Assembly (NCBI RefSeq): GCF_027887165.1
Contig: NC_077227.1
Span: 536,145,793-536,209,792, forward strand
Length of the DNA stretch: 64,000 nucleotides
Reading direction: 5' to 3'
From: Monodelphis domestica
Lineage: Eukaryota; Chordata; Mammalia; Didelphimorphia; Didelphidae
This document shows, piece by piece, positions 36,201 through 48,200 of this stretch. The notes under the pieces are model-generated. The model saw only the letters and a program-made list of their open reading frames with translations. It was not told the origin of the DNA and did no database searches. A program made the translations under genes and the position numbers. Position 1 is the first letter of the stretch; every line of letters starts with the position of its first letter.

Positions 36201-39200
36201 CATACCTAGTAATCCTTTGGTCCGTAAATGCCTGTGTCCTATGTCTTAATAACAATGGCTTGATCTTGGGTGGGTACATTATGGTCAGAGACTATCCCAA
36301 TACCAGATGGGCAGATTTGGTTACCAGTAAAGCTATGGCAGCTACTCCTCTAAGGCATGGTGGTACTCCAGCTGCTGCTGGGTCAAGCTGGGCTGAATAA
36401 TAGCCTACTGAGCTTTGAGCAGGTCCCAAAAGTTGATTTAGAACACCTGAAGCTACCCCTTTTTGTTCATGGAAATATAAGGGCATAATTTGGTATGCCT
36501 AGAGCAGGGGCAAACAGGATAGCTTGTTAATATGAGAGATGATTTTATTTTTCTCGCATTCTGTTAGAAAAGTATCGAGCAAATTCTCAACATCCTTATA
36601 GGATGGGTCATATTTATAAAAAATATCAGCCATCTTCTTGGTCACAACCAAAGGTTCTCATTCAAAGGAAGGTACATTATATTTCAGTTCTCTGATTTCT
36701 TGGGGAATAAAAGCAATATGGTGTCTTAGGGTCACTACATCCCCATTACATCCCATTTCGGCACTTCCCTTAAGGGGTAAAGACCTTCATAGCAGTCATC
36801 TGATGTCTGTGATTCCTTAGAATTTGACTGTGGGGATGCTGAGGCAACATGGGTAGGAATAGGTATGGTAGCAGAACGAAATTTCTTTGGAGTTGGGGCT
36901 GGTCGTGGGGTGAGAGAAAGGGCAGGAGAGGATGGGGGGTTAGAAGAAGGATCGGGGAGGTAAGATCAGCCAGGAGTTGCAGAGCATGAGAAAGATATTG
37001 CAGATTTTGAGAGAGAAGATATGTATACCTGATGTATACAAGAGGGGTGTCTCATCTCCATATCTGGAGAAAAAAGAATGTCCTCTATTTGTGGTTCAGG
37101 AACAGGCTCGCAAAATTCAGACTTGTTTTGGATGGGATCAGTATTTTTCATTAGGTCATGTAAGTGTTTGAAATATTTTGATTGAATTTTCCTGTTGGCC
37201 TGCATTTCTTTTTTTAATCTCTCATATAGAAGCATCTTTTGTCTTAAGAACGAAGATCAGAAAAATAAAATTTCCTAGTAGTACAAGGCGGAGGAGGGAA
37301 TTTGGAATTTTACATGCTTCTAAGCAGATAAAATGCAAAAGGCTTTCATGCATGGTAGCATTTATGCTCCTTAGCATTTTGATCAAAAGAGGAAAAAATA
37401 ATGTGTATTTTTATTGATTTATTTTTTAAATTATTATTATAAGGGGTTGGGGTAGAAGGTGAGAGTATTTAGCTTATTTATTTTATTTTTTATGATTTTA
37501 TTTAAAAAAAGGGGGAAAATTTAAATTATTTATTGCTGCCATCTAGTGGCAGAAAACAACCACTGTAGCTAAGCAGGAAAAAGGAAAAAAAAAGAGAAAG
37601 GGGAAAAAAAGAAAAAAAATCAGTGCTCAATATTGACATCCAGTGGCCATAAGGCAGCACTACAACTGGGAGGGGTTAGGGGTGTAGTTAGGGGTGGTTT
37701 TCAAGGTAAGGGGTGTGGTTAGGGACTGCCAGTAACCAAAATGGAGGGTATAACTACAAAATTGGGCAGAGACTAAGAGATGGAAGTAAGGCAAATTTGG
37801 TAAAGCAAGGAGGGGTAGGAGTTAAGCTGAGGTGGTTAAAAGAGGGCTAGGTCCCTCCCAGCCAAGGCAAAGAACCTGGTGGAGCCTAGGAGACAATCAG
37901 CTGCCCAGTGGGGAAAGGGGCTTCTTTTCCACCCTGTCTGTGGAAAGAAGCTTAAATTCACCAACTGGAATGGGAATCATTGACTCATGATTCATGATAG
38001 TCTCCCTCCCCTTTTCTCTCCTCTCCTCAAATCCTATTTCCTTATTATTCATTTTTGTAATAGAGTAATCTTTTAAAACCCAAACCCCAAATCATATACC
38101 CATATAAACAAGTGATAAATCATTTGTTTTCTTCTGCTTTTCTTTTCCAATAGTTCTCTACATGTGGATAGCATTCACTCATACGTCATTTAGGATTGTC
38201 CTAGATCATTACATTGCCATGAGTAACAAAGCCTATTACATTTGATTGTCCCACAATGTTTCAGTTGCTATGTACAATGTTCTTCTGGTTCTGCTTAATT
38301 CTGCATCAGTTCATGTAGACTTTTCTGTTCTGAAAGAAGTCATCTGGTTCATCATTTCTTATAGCACGGTAGTATTGAATAGTATTTAAAAATGTTAAAA
38401 AAAATTTAAATACCCTTTAACAAACAGTGTCTTATTACTTACTCACAACAACCCTCTGAGATAAGTATTATTGTTTTCACTTTATAAAGAAGGGAATGAA
38501 GGTTCACACCTCTTCAGTGATCTGCTCTTGATCACACACCATTTGAGTGTTTAAAAGGTAGCTTTGATTCCAGTTCATCCCGACTCCAAATCTAGCATTC
38601 TAATTACTACATGATACCTAGAAAAATATTTTTTATCCCATTTTTAATGATGTAGAAAATCCATGAAAACATTTTTCTCCTTTATTTGTCCAGTTTTAAT
38701 CTCATATGCAAACTTTCATTTTGATGTATGAATATCAGACACATGAATCTTTTCCAAAAGGAGACAGATCAAAGGTTATTTGAAGTAAAAAATCTGGGTG
38801 AAGAGATCAGGGCATCCGGTTTTTAAAAATGGTTGCCAAAATGCTTCATCTTTGTCCATTCAACTTAAAATATTGGGAATATCACTAAAAACATAAGAAA
38901 ATCCCAAACTCTTACTTTTCATCTTAGAATAAATACTGATTCTAAGGCAGAAGAATGGTAAGGGATAGACAGTAGAAGTTAAGTGACTTGTATCATCAAA
39001 ATATCATCTTATTACACCAGGGTCACAATGATATGAAGTGAGGCCAAATTTAAATTCAGAACCTCCCATCTCTAGGCCTATCTCTTAATACTCTGAACCC
39101 CATAGCTGCCCTGGGAATCTCATTTTTAAAAGCTTTACCTATCCTTTTCTAATATTCCATTATGGAGGATGGTCTTGATACCTTTTTAGATTATTCTCAT

Positions 39201-42200
39201 GAACATTTTAAATATACAGGAAGGTAGATATGTATGTTGTTAATTCTTTTTTTTTTTAATTTTGAAAATTTTATTTAGTCAATTTAGAACATTATTCCTT
39301 GGTTACAAGAATCATATTCTTTCCCTCCCTCCCCTCCCCCCACCCCTTCCTGTAGCCAACATGCAACTCTACTAGGTTTTATATGTGTCCTTAATCAGAA
39401 CCTGTTTCCATGTTGTTGATGTTTGCACTAGGATGATCATTTAGAGTCCCTCTCGAGCTATGTGATCTAGCAGTTGTTTTTCTTCAGTGTTTCTGCTCCC
39501 ACAGTTTTTCCTCTGGATGCGGATAATGTTCTTTCTTGTAGATCCCTCTGAATTGTAGGATCACTGCATTGCCATTAATGGAGAAGTCTATTGCATTTGA
39601 TTGTACCACAGTGTATCAGTCTCTTTGTATAATGTTCTCCTGTTTCTGCTCCTCTCAGTCTGCATCAATTCCTGGAGGTCATTCCAGTTCACGTGGAATT
39701 CCTCCACTTTATTATTCCTTTGAGCACAGTAGTATTTGATCACCAACATATACCATAATTTGTTCAGTCATTCCCCAATTGAAGGGCACCTTCTCATTTT
39801 CCATTTTTTTGCCACCACAAAGATTGCAGCTATGAATATTCTTGTACAGGTCTTTTTCCTTATTATCTCTGGGGTATAAACCCAGCAGTGTTATGGCTGG
39901 ATCAAAGGGCAGGCAGTCTTTTATCGTCCTTTGGGCATAGTTCCAAATTACCCTCCAGAAAGGTTGTATCAATTCACAACTCTACCAGCAGTGCATTAAT
40001 TTCCCATCTTTGCCATTATCCCCTCCAGCATTCATTACTTTCCTTTGCTGTTATGTTAGCCAGTCTTCTAGGTGTGAGGTGATACCTCAGAGTTGTTTTG
40101 ATTTGCATCTCTGATTAGAAGAGATTTAGAAAAAGCACACTTTTTCATGTGCTTATTAATAGTTTTGATTTCTTTATCTAAAAATTGCCTATTCTTGTTC
40201 CTTGCCCATTTATCAATTGGAGAATAGCTTGATTTTTTTGTACAATTGATTTAGCTCTATAAATTTGAGTAGACTTTTGTCAGAGGTTTTTGTTATGAAG
40301 ATTTTTTTGCCCAATTTGTTACTTCCCTTTTAATTTTAGTTGCATTGGTTTTGTTTGTACAAAACCTTTTTAATTTAATGTAATCAAAATTATTTAGTTT
40401 ATATTTTGTGCTTTTTTTCTAACTCCTACTTGGTTTTAAAATTTTTCCTTTCCCATGTATACTGACATGTATACTATTCTGTGTTCACCTAATTTATGTA
40501 TAGTTTCCTTCTTTACACTCAAGTCATTCCCCCATTCTGAGTTTATCTTGGTGTAGGCTGTTAGATGTTGATACAAACCTAATCTCTCCCATAGTGTCTT
40601 CCAATTTCCCCAGCAGTTTTTTACCAAATAATGGATCTGTGTTTTAGCCAGCACCAAATTGTTTTGATGACCACTGCTTTATAGTATAGTTTGAGATCTG
40701 GGACTGCAAGGCCTCCTTCCTTCATATTTTTTTTTCCATGATTTCCCTGGATATCCTTGATCTCTTGTTCTTCCAAATGAACTTTGTTATGGTTTTTTCT
40801 AAATCAGTAAAAAAGTTTTTTGGTAGTTCAATGGGTATGGCATTAAATAAGTAAATTAATTTGGGTAAGATTGTCATTTTTATTATGTTAGCTTGTCCTA
40901 CCCACAAGCAATTACCTGGATAGAAGCTGTTGATTTTAATTTCTTTTTTCTTTTTCTGTTGTTTGCTCATATTTGCCCCTTCTTTTCCCCTGTAGTTTCT
41001 TGTAGTCTTGCTCCTCTCATTATGTGCTGGATCTGTGGGTTTGGGCTTTTCTGTCAGCCTTCACCCTTGGGGCTTAGTCAGCAAATTTCTCAGAGCAGTC
41101 TTTGGGTTGGGATGTTGGAGCTTGAACTTCTGTGCCCTCTGAAGGCTTGATAAGATCCCTGTGGAGTTGAACTTGCAGAACTGGATGTCCCTGAGACCAA
41201 AACCTCAGGAAGGGGGAGGGTGTAATATGGAGTGTCTCAGCTGAGCTTGGGCTGCCTTCTTTGAGGTTCTCCTCCAGCTGTCTCCCTGCCACCTGTGTTC
41301 AAAGCCCTCAGCATGGCACAGCTTTTCCCACAAGGTACTCCCTCTAGATTAGGGCCCTTGCTTGCCAATAGATTCTCCACTGCTGGAGGCTCAGTACTGT
41401 AGGTGGGGAAGGGGTCCTGGGACCTTCCTTCTTCCTTCCCCTTAAAACCCAGTGTTCTCGAATTAAAGCTTTTTGGGGACATACCTTTTAAGTTGAGTCC
41501 ATCAGGTGGGTTCCTTAGCTCTGCCCTACTGTTAGTTTTGGTTTTCAGTTCCCTAGGAGCATTTTGTTTTTAATTAGTGAGGAAGGATTTTCAGAGGTCT
41601 GAATTTTCGTTGCCTCCACACCACCAATTTGACTCCCTGTGTTGTTAATTCTTTTTTTTTTTTTAAACCCTTACCTTCTGTCTTGGAGTCAGTACAGTGT
41701 ATTGGCTCCAAGGCAGAAGTGTGGTAAGGGCTAGGCAATGGGGGGTCAAGTGACTTGTCCAGGGTCACACAGCTGGGAAGTGTCCGAGGCCAGATTTGAG
41801 CCTAGGACGTCCCATCTCTAGGGCTGGTTCTCAATCCAATGAGCTACCCAGCTGCCCCCTATGTGTTGTTAATTCTTGATTCTTTCTTGGAATGCCTTTT
41901 TTTGTTAGTAGTAATATTTCTTAGTTCTTTTTCCTTAAATTAATTTTGATTCCCTCTAGTTACCTTGAAAGTCAGTCTGTGCATTTATTAAACACTGTAT
42001 TCCAGGTGTTTTGTAGTCATGTTCAGAGTCTGTATTTTGAAAATATAGTTGCATTTACTTGTATCATTAAGTAGTCTTTTATGGATTAATTTAGTTTTCA
42101 CATATAGTATTTATTTCTGTAAATCATCTAACAATGAGAAACTACTAATTTTCTCATTCTTTTTCCAACTCTTTAAATTTTATAATTATTGTATAAGCTA

Positions 42201-45200
42201 TATGCGTGTTACTATCATTTATTCTAGGTGCAATATTATTGAATCTTGTACCTCATTTGTAGGTCACATTATAGTTTACAGTACATTATTACTTTAGCCT
42301 CAGAAGAACCCTGTGAGATAGACAGTGAATATACTATTTCTTCCTCTTTTAGAATGTAGTTCTTTTCTGTAATATATCTTTTTGAATATAATCTGATCTT
42401 CATTTTCCTGGTGAAGAAATTGAGTTTGAGAATAGGTTGCCAAAGATCACATTTCTAGGAAGTAGCTGAACTAAAAAGATCCAGATTTTTTTTTAAGCCC
42501 TTACCATCCATCTTAGAATCATTATTGTGTATTGGTTCTAAGGCAGAAGAGTGGTTAAGGGCTAGGCAACAGAGGCTAAGTGACTTGTCCAGGGTCACAT
42601 GGCTAGGAAGTGTCTGAGGCCAGGTTTGATCCCAGGACCTTCCATCTCTGGGCTTGACTCTCAATCCACTGAGCCACCCACCTGCCCTCAAGACCAGATC
42701 TTCTAACTCCTAGTTTTCTGTTTTCCCTACCATCTTAAGCTGCTTCTTGACAGTATCTGAATTCTGAATGAAAATGAAGATTGTTTACATTATGTGCTAG
42801 TTGGTATGAGTTATTTATTATTTTGCCATTTTCTTTATAAAAATTTATATATCATCTACATGGAATTTTAGGCTTTATTAAAGTTTCTTATAGTAGAACC
42901 TTGATGTTTGAATAATCTTTTCTTTTTCATTTTCAAGTGGAGATAAGTTGGAAAGAACATTAAAAAGGGGACTGACAACTCTCCAATTTTTGACACTCTT
43001 GAAATATCATAGTGATACAGATAATTTAAAACTGTAAATAAATCTCTATTAGCAAGTGGCATAAATTAAACTGATTTTAAGTTGCATGCCATGCAGAGGG
43101 AAGGAAATGGAACCAACTGCATGATAGCAGCAAGAGCTTTCCTTGAAGCACATGGGCCAAAGATGAAAGATTTCCAATGGCCTGTGGGGCAACAAAAGAA
43201 GGCATGTCAATTCAGAGAGTAAATAGTCTGCTTTTTAATAACAGGGAAGTTGACCTACCATTCCATAGGATGATTATATACCAATGCCATCATACTGTTA
43301 TTTCTTAGCCATGAAATATATATATAGTTTGGTTTTCATATTATATTGATTTTTGTATCATAGGAACATATAAGCCACGAGTTCGATGTTATGACACCTA
43401 TCAGTTATCCTTGAAATTTGAAAGATGCTTAGATTCAGACGGTGAGTGAAGTAATGACACTAATATTTCATATCTGCCCACACTGTTTGCTCTCCTGCTT
43501 GACTATCTTCAAAGGAGAGATTGTAAATCTTTCTGGTACTGGAGGAAGAGAAAGAAGGTATGGCTAAAGAATGGGAGCCATATTCTATTGGTTTGTTTTT
43601 ATTTTTCTTTTCCAAAAGGGTTGAAAATTATTGGAGCTAAAATTAACAACTATAAGTAAATACTTTTTCAAAGTTCCTATTCTTTTGGTATGCCATGATT
43701 ATGTAAGATGCTATTTCTTTAAAGTACAGTGAAATCCCCATTTCTGCTGAGCAGTTATCTTTAAAAATAATAAAGAACTAGAAGAATAACGAAAAGTCAG
43801 ATGATCTAAACATGCCTATTTAATTGCCATCATAACTCATTGGGCAATTGAGAGTGCCATTTTTTTTTAAATCCTTACCTTCCATTTTGGAATCGATACT
43901 GTATATTGGTTCCAAGGCAGAAGAGTGGTAAGGGACAGGCAGTGGGGATTAAGTGACTTGCCCAAGGTCACACAGCTAGGAAGTATCTGAGGCTAGATTT
44001 GAACCCAGGACTCCCTGTCTCCAGGCCTGGTTCTCAATCCACTGAGCCTCCTTCCTGCCCCCTGAGAGGACCATTCTTTCAAATACTGTTAGACTTAGGA
44101 ATCTAATTAGTTGGTGATAGGAATTTTTGAAATCTGTATGCTGTTCATTTTCTTTGGTATTTTATATCATGTATAAATGATTAAGTGGAAATTTCATTTT
44201 TATTCTATTATGGAAAAAGTGAGTTGGGAACCTATGGTTTCATAATTTCTGAGTCAAGACAGGTATAGCAAGCAAATATACATATAAATGCAAATATGTA
44301 TGTAAAAAGCACATATATAAACACAAATTTATATTTGCACAATATGTAAAATACCAACAGCTTAAAAATTTATGTTTCACACATAATATTTGTATTATTA
44401 TGGTATGACTGTGCACACATGATGAATACTGTATAATAGCTCTTAAAAGCTTCACTAAGGCTTCGAGGACACCTTGTATACATACCTACATATGTTTATG
44501 TTGTTTGCTTTTTGGATTCACAAAAGAAATAGTTTAGGATTTATATATTTTTCCTCTTGTTTTTCAGTTGTGACATTTGATATATTATCTGATGATTATT
44601 CAAAGGTATGTTTTAACAGCATTTTTTTTCATTTTTTCTTTCCAAAAACCTTACCTTCTATTTTAGAATCTAAGAACTAAGTGTTGGTTCCGAAACAGAA
44701 GAGTGGTAAGGGTCAGGCTGTTGTGTTTAAATGACTTGCCCAAGGTCACATAGCTAAAAGTGTCTGAGCTCAAATTTGAATCCAGGACCTCCCATCACTG
44801 GGAGCCTGACTCTATTCGCTTGAGCCACCTAGCTGCCCCTCCCTTCCTCTTAGCATTCATTTTTTAATGGTTATGCTTGGGTAGTATGTTGCAGAGGAAA
44901 GAGCATTCGGTTTTGGACATGTATGCAAACCCCATGTCTGTCACTTACCACTTTTATGCTGTGCAGAATTTTTTAATTGTTATAGGTCTAAAACTTTTGT
45001 TTCACCTATTTGATAAACATTTCTCCTCTATAATTGAAATAACTATATTGTTCTAATTTAATCCAATTTTCAAATTATTTTAGTGGCTAAATAATTGATT
45101 CAGTTGAAGTTTTAAAAAACAAGTTTTATTGGTACAATTTGTTTTTAACTTGGTAATTTTGAGGCACCTAGGTGTCTCAGTGGATAGAGTGCTGGGCATG

Positions 45201-48200
45201 GAGTCAGGAAGAACTGAGTACAAAGCCAGCCTTAGACATTGACTAGCTGTGTGACATGATAGAGAAAGACATAGCATACCACTCCAGTATCATTGCCAAG
45301 AAAACCCCTTGGACAGTATTGGTATAGTATATGGTCTATAGGGTCATGAAGAATTGTATATGACTGAACAATAATAAATTGTTTCCTGCTTAAAACAACT
45401 AAGCAAAAGTGATTGATATTGAGATTCATTTGAAAAGGTATATGATATATTGCATTCATAGCCATCTGCTTTTGTATTGAGTGCAAGAAAATATACTTCA
45501 TTGTTTTGGGAACTATGATTGGTTATTCAACCCAAATGTGATTCTTTTATAACATATTTGTGGATATTTGTATAATTTATCATTTCACTATCTAGTTTTC
45601 CTAACAATCATTAGTGTATAATGATTCCCATGTGTGGTAACTTATTTCTAGTATATACTTTGTGTTATGTCTTTCTTTTGTTTATTTTTATTTTTAAAAA
45701 ATTTGCTTAGTCCCACATGATTTTGTTAATTATTAATTTATAGCATATTTTGAAATATGACAGGGTAAGACCTATCATTAGTTTTTATTTTAATTCTCTC
45801 TACAGGTAATTATTCTCTTAGTTTTCCTCATGTATTTTATAATTTTACTTAATTCAATAAAATAGCACATTTGTAACTTAATGGGCTTATATGAAAATTA
45901 TAAACTTATCGAGGAAATTTTTTCTACACATTTTTTACATTAAATTCACTTGACTAAATAGAGACTCAGTTTTTCCTTGTTTTTGTCAAAACTTTTTTAA
46001 AATTTGATTTTTTGTTTAGTTGTTTTCACTTTATGGGTTTTCTTGGCAGAGATACTGGTTTGTCAAGTCCTTTAGCTTATTTTAAAGATGAGGGAACTGA
46101 GGCAGCCAAGGTTAAGTGACTTGCCCTTTCCCAGGATAGCACACCCAGTAAGTGTCTGAGGCTGGATTCAAACTTGGGTCTTCCTGACTCCAGGCCCAGC
46201 ACCCTTAAAAAACTAATCAAACAATTAAAAACTTGGGTTGTTGTTTCATCATTTTAGTTGTATTTGACTCCTGGTCACCCCCCATTTAGAGTTTTCTTGG
46301 CAAAGTGACAGGTGGTTTTGCCATTTTCTTCTCCAACTTGTTTTACAGATGAGGAAATGGAGGCAAACAGGGTAAAGTGACTTGATGAGGATTACATAGC
46401 TAGTAAGTGGCTGAGCCCAGATTTAAACTGTTTGATTAGTTTTTTAAGAGTGCTGGGCCTAGAGTCAGGAAGACCTAAGTTCAAATCCAACCTTAGACAC
46501 TTACTAGATGTGACTTGATCAGGCTTATATAGTGCTTAAGAGGGAAATGCAAGGACTGGATTTGAAAGACTGTCTCAGGAGAAGAGGAGATGGTACCCAG
46601 ATGCCATCAGAGGGATGGTATGGAACTTTCCAGCCAAGCTCAAAAGGGCAGCAGTTGGGAAGCCAAGGGTTCTTTTTCTCCATGATCTGAAGGGAGAGGG
46701 AACTACCCTTTGCTGTGAAGATTATACACATCTCTTAATTCTTTTGCCTGAGCAACAGAAGATCTTATCTTTCAATTGGTGACACCTTTAGGATAAAGAC
46801 TTTTTCCCTTAGGGGAAACCCAGAGCTTATTCTAAAGAAGACTCCCTGGTTCAAACCCCTAAGATTAGCTGTACAGGGAAATAGTTAGGGATTTCTTCTT
46901 TCCCTCTGTCCTCATTACCTTTCAACTCTTTTTACCCAAATAAATAGACATCTTGATTTTTACTAGAGACTCAATCAGATTTAATGTGTTAGGAGGGGAA
47001 TTTCAAAGAACATCATTTAAAGAAGGACTGAGGGGAATTTTACTTAGCCTTTCAGTCCAGTCAGATGTGACTCCATCGTTAACAGCACTGCTTGGGGAAT
47101 GGGAGGAAGAAAGTGGAGCTACCTTATATTTATTCCCCAAGTATCTGCCAACTTTCGTTCCTTCTCAATTTCCCCACTAATATAATAGCTAATAAGTGGC
47201 TGAGGCTAGATTTAAACTCAGAAGATGACTCCAGACCCACATTGTCCACAATGCCACTTATTTGCCCATTACTATTTTAGGCCCATTTTTATATCTCAAA
47301 AATTTAATACCTCTTATGTGGAGTGGAATTCTGGGGAGATTCATACCCCCAGAAATCATTCTAATGAGCGGACAGAAGACTTGATAAGATGCTGGTGGAG
47401 AAAACAGTGGACAGCGGCGGGGAGAAGGGGAGGTGCGGGGGAGAAAGAGAGGAAAAGTGATTTTGCTCACACAAGTGCCTTGCTTGGGACAAAAATGTTC
47501 TCTCTCCTAGGTCTAATAACAGATACCTCCCCCCAACTCCCATCAATCAATCAATTAATTAAAATATTTTTCCATGTTTACATGATTCATGTTCTTTATT
47601 TCCCCTTCCTTCCCCTCCCAGAGCCGATGAGCAATTCCAATGGGTTTTACATGTATCATTGTTCTAAACCTATTTCCATATTATTAATATTTGCAATAGA
47701 GAGATCAGTTAGAGTCTACATCCCCAGTCATATCCCTGTCAACTCATGTGATCAAGCAATTGTTTTTCTTCTGTGTTTCTACTCTCACAGTTCTTTCTCT
47801 GGATGTGGATAGTTTTTTTTTCTCATAAGTCCCTCAGAATTGTCCTGGATCATTGCATTGCTCTTAGTAGAAAAGTTTATTACATTCGATTGTGCCACAG
47901 TGTATCTGTCTCTATGTATAATGTTCTGGTTCTGCTCCTTTCACTCTGCATCAATTCCTGGAGGTCTTTCCAGTTCACATAGAATTTTTCCAGTTCATCA
48001 TTCCTTTCAGGATTTCCTGGGTCCTAATCTTTATTCTAAAGTTTAGCTTCTTGTAACTACTTCTACCTATTTCTATGGAATCTCAATTACAAATCATCAA
48101 AAAAATATCACCTGTCTAAAGCTATCACTTATTCAATTCTAACCTTTCTCTACTTGTCAACTTGCTTATTTGGGAAATAAAAACTTTCCATCTTGCAATT

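Larger units (their letters stand above)
30780..37980 (-). mobile_element. ERV1 (gammaretrovirus-like) fossil in NOL10 intron 3
   Basis: The left LTR starts TGTAAGGGG at 30780 and runs to about 33865, having received an L1 and a CDK2AP1 retrocopy. Internal sequence to the right contains, on the - strand, an integrase C-terminus with the gammaretroviral PTAIKIE/WIH signature near 34300, an integrase core and zinc domain (34450-35580), RNase H (DGSS motif near 36000), a reverse transcriptase connection region (36290-36490) and gag-like sequence (to about 37235). It is broken many times. I see no second LTR on the right. No envelope was recognised. It is antisense to NOL10. Confidence 0.8.

Noticed and set aside
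47225-47812. 195-codon + strand frame, longest in the window
   Set aside because: It crosses from CORE-SINE and LTR-like sequence into a reversed L1 3'UTR, so it is a chance opening through unrelated repeats.
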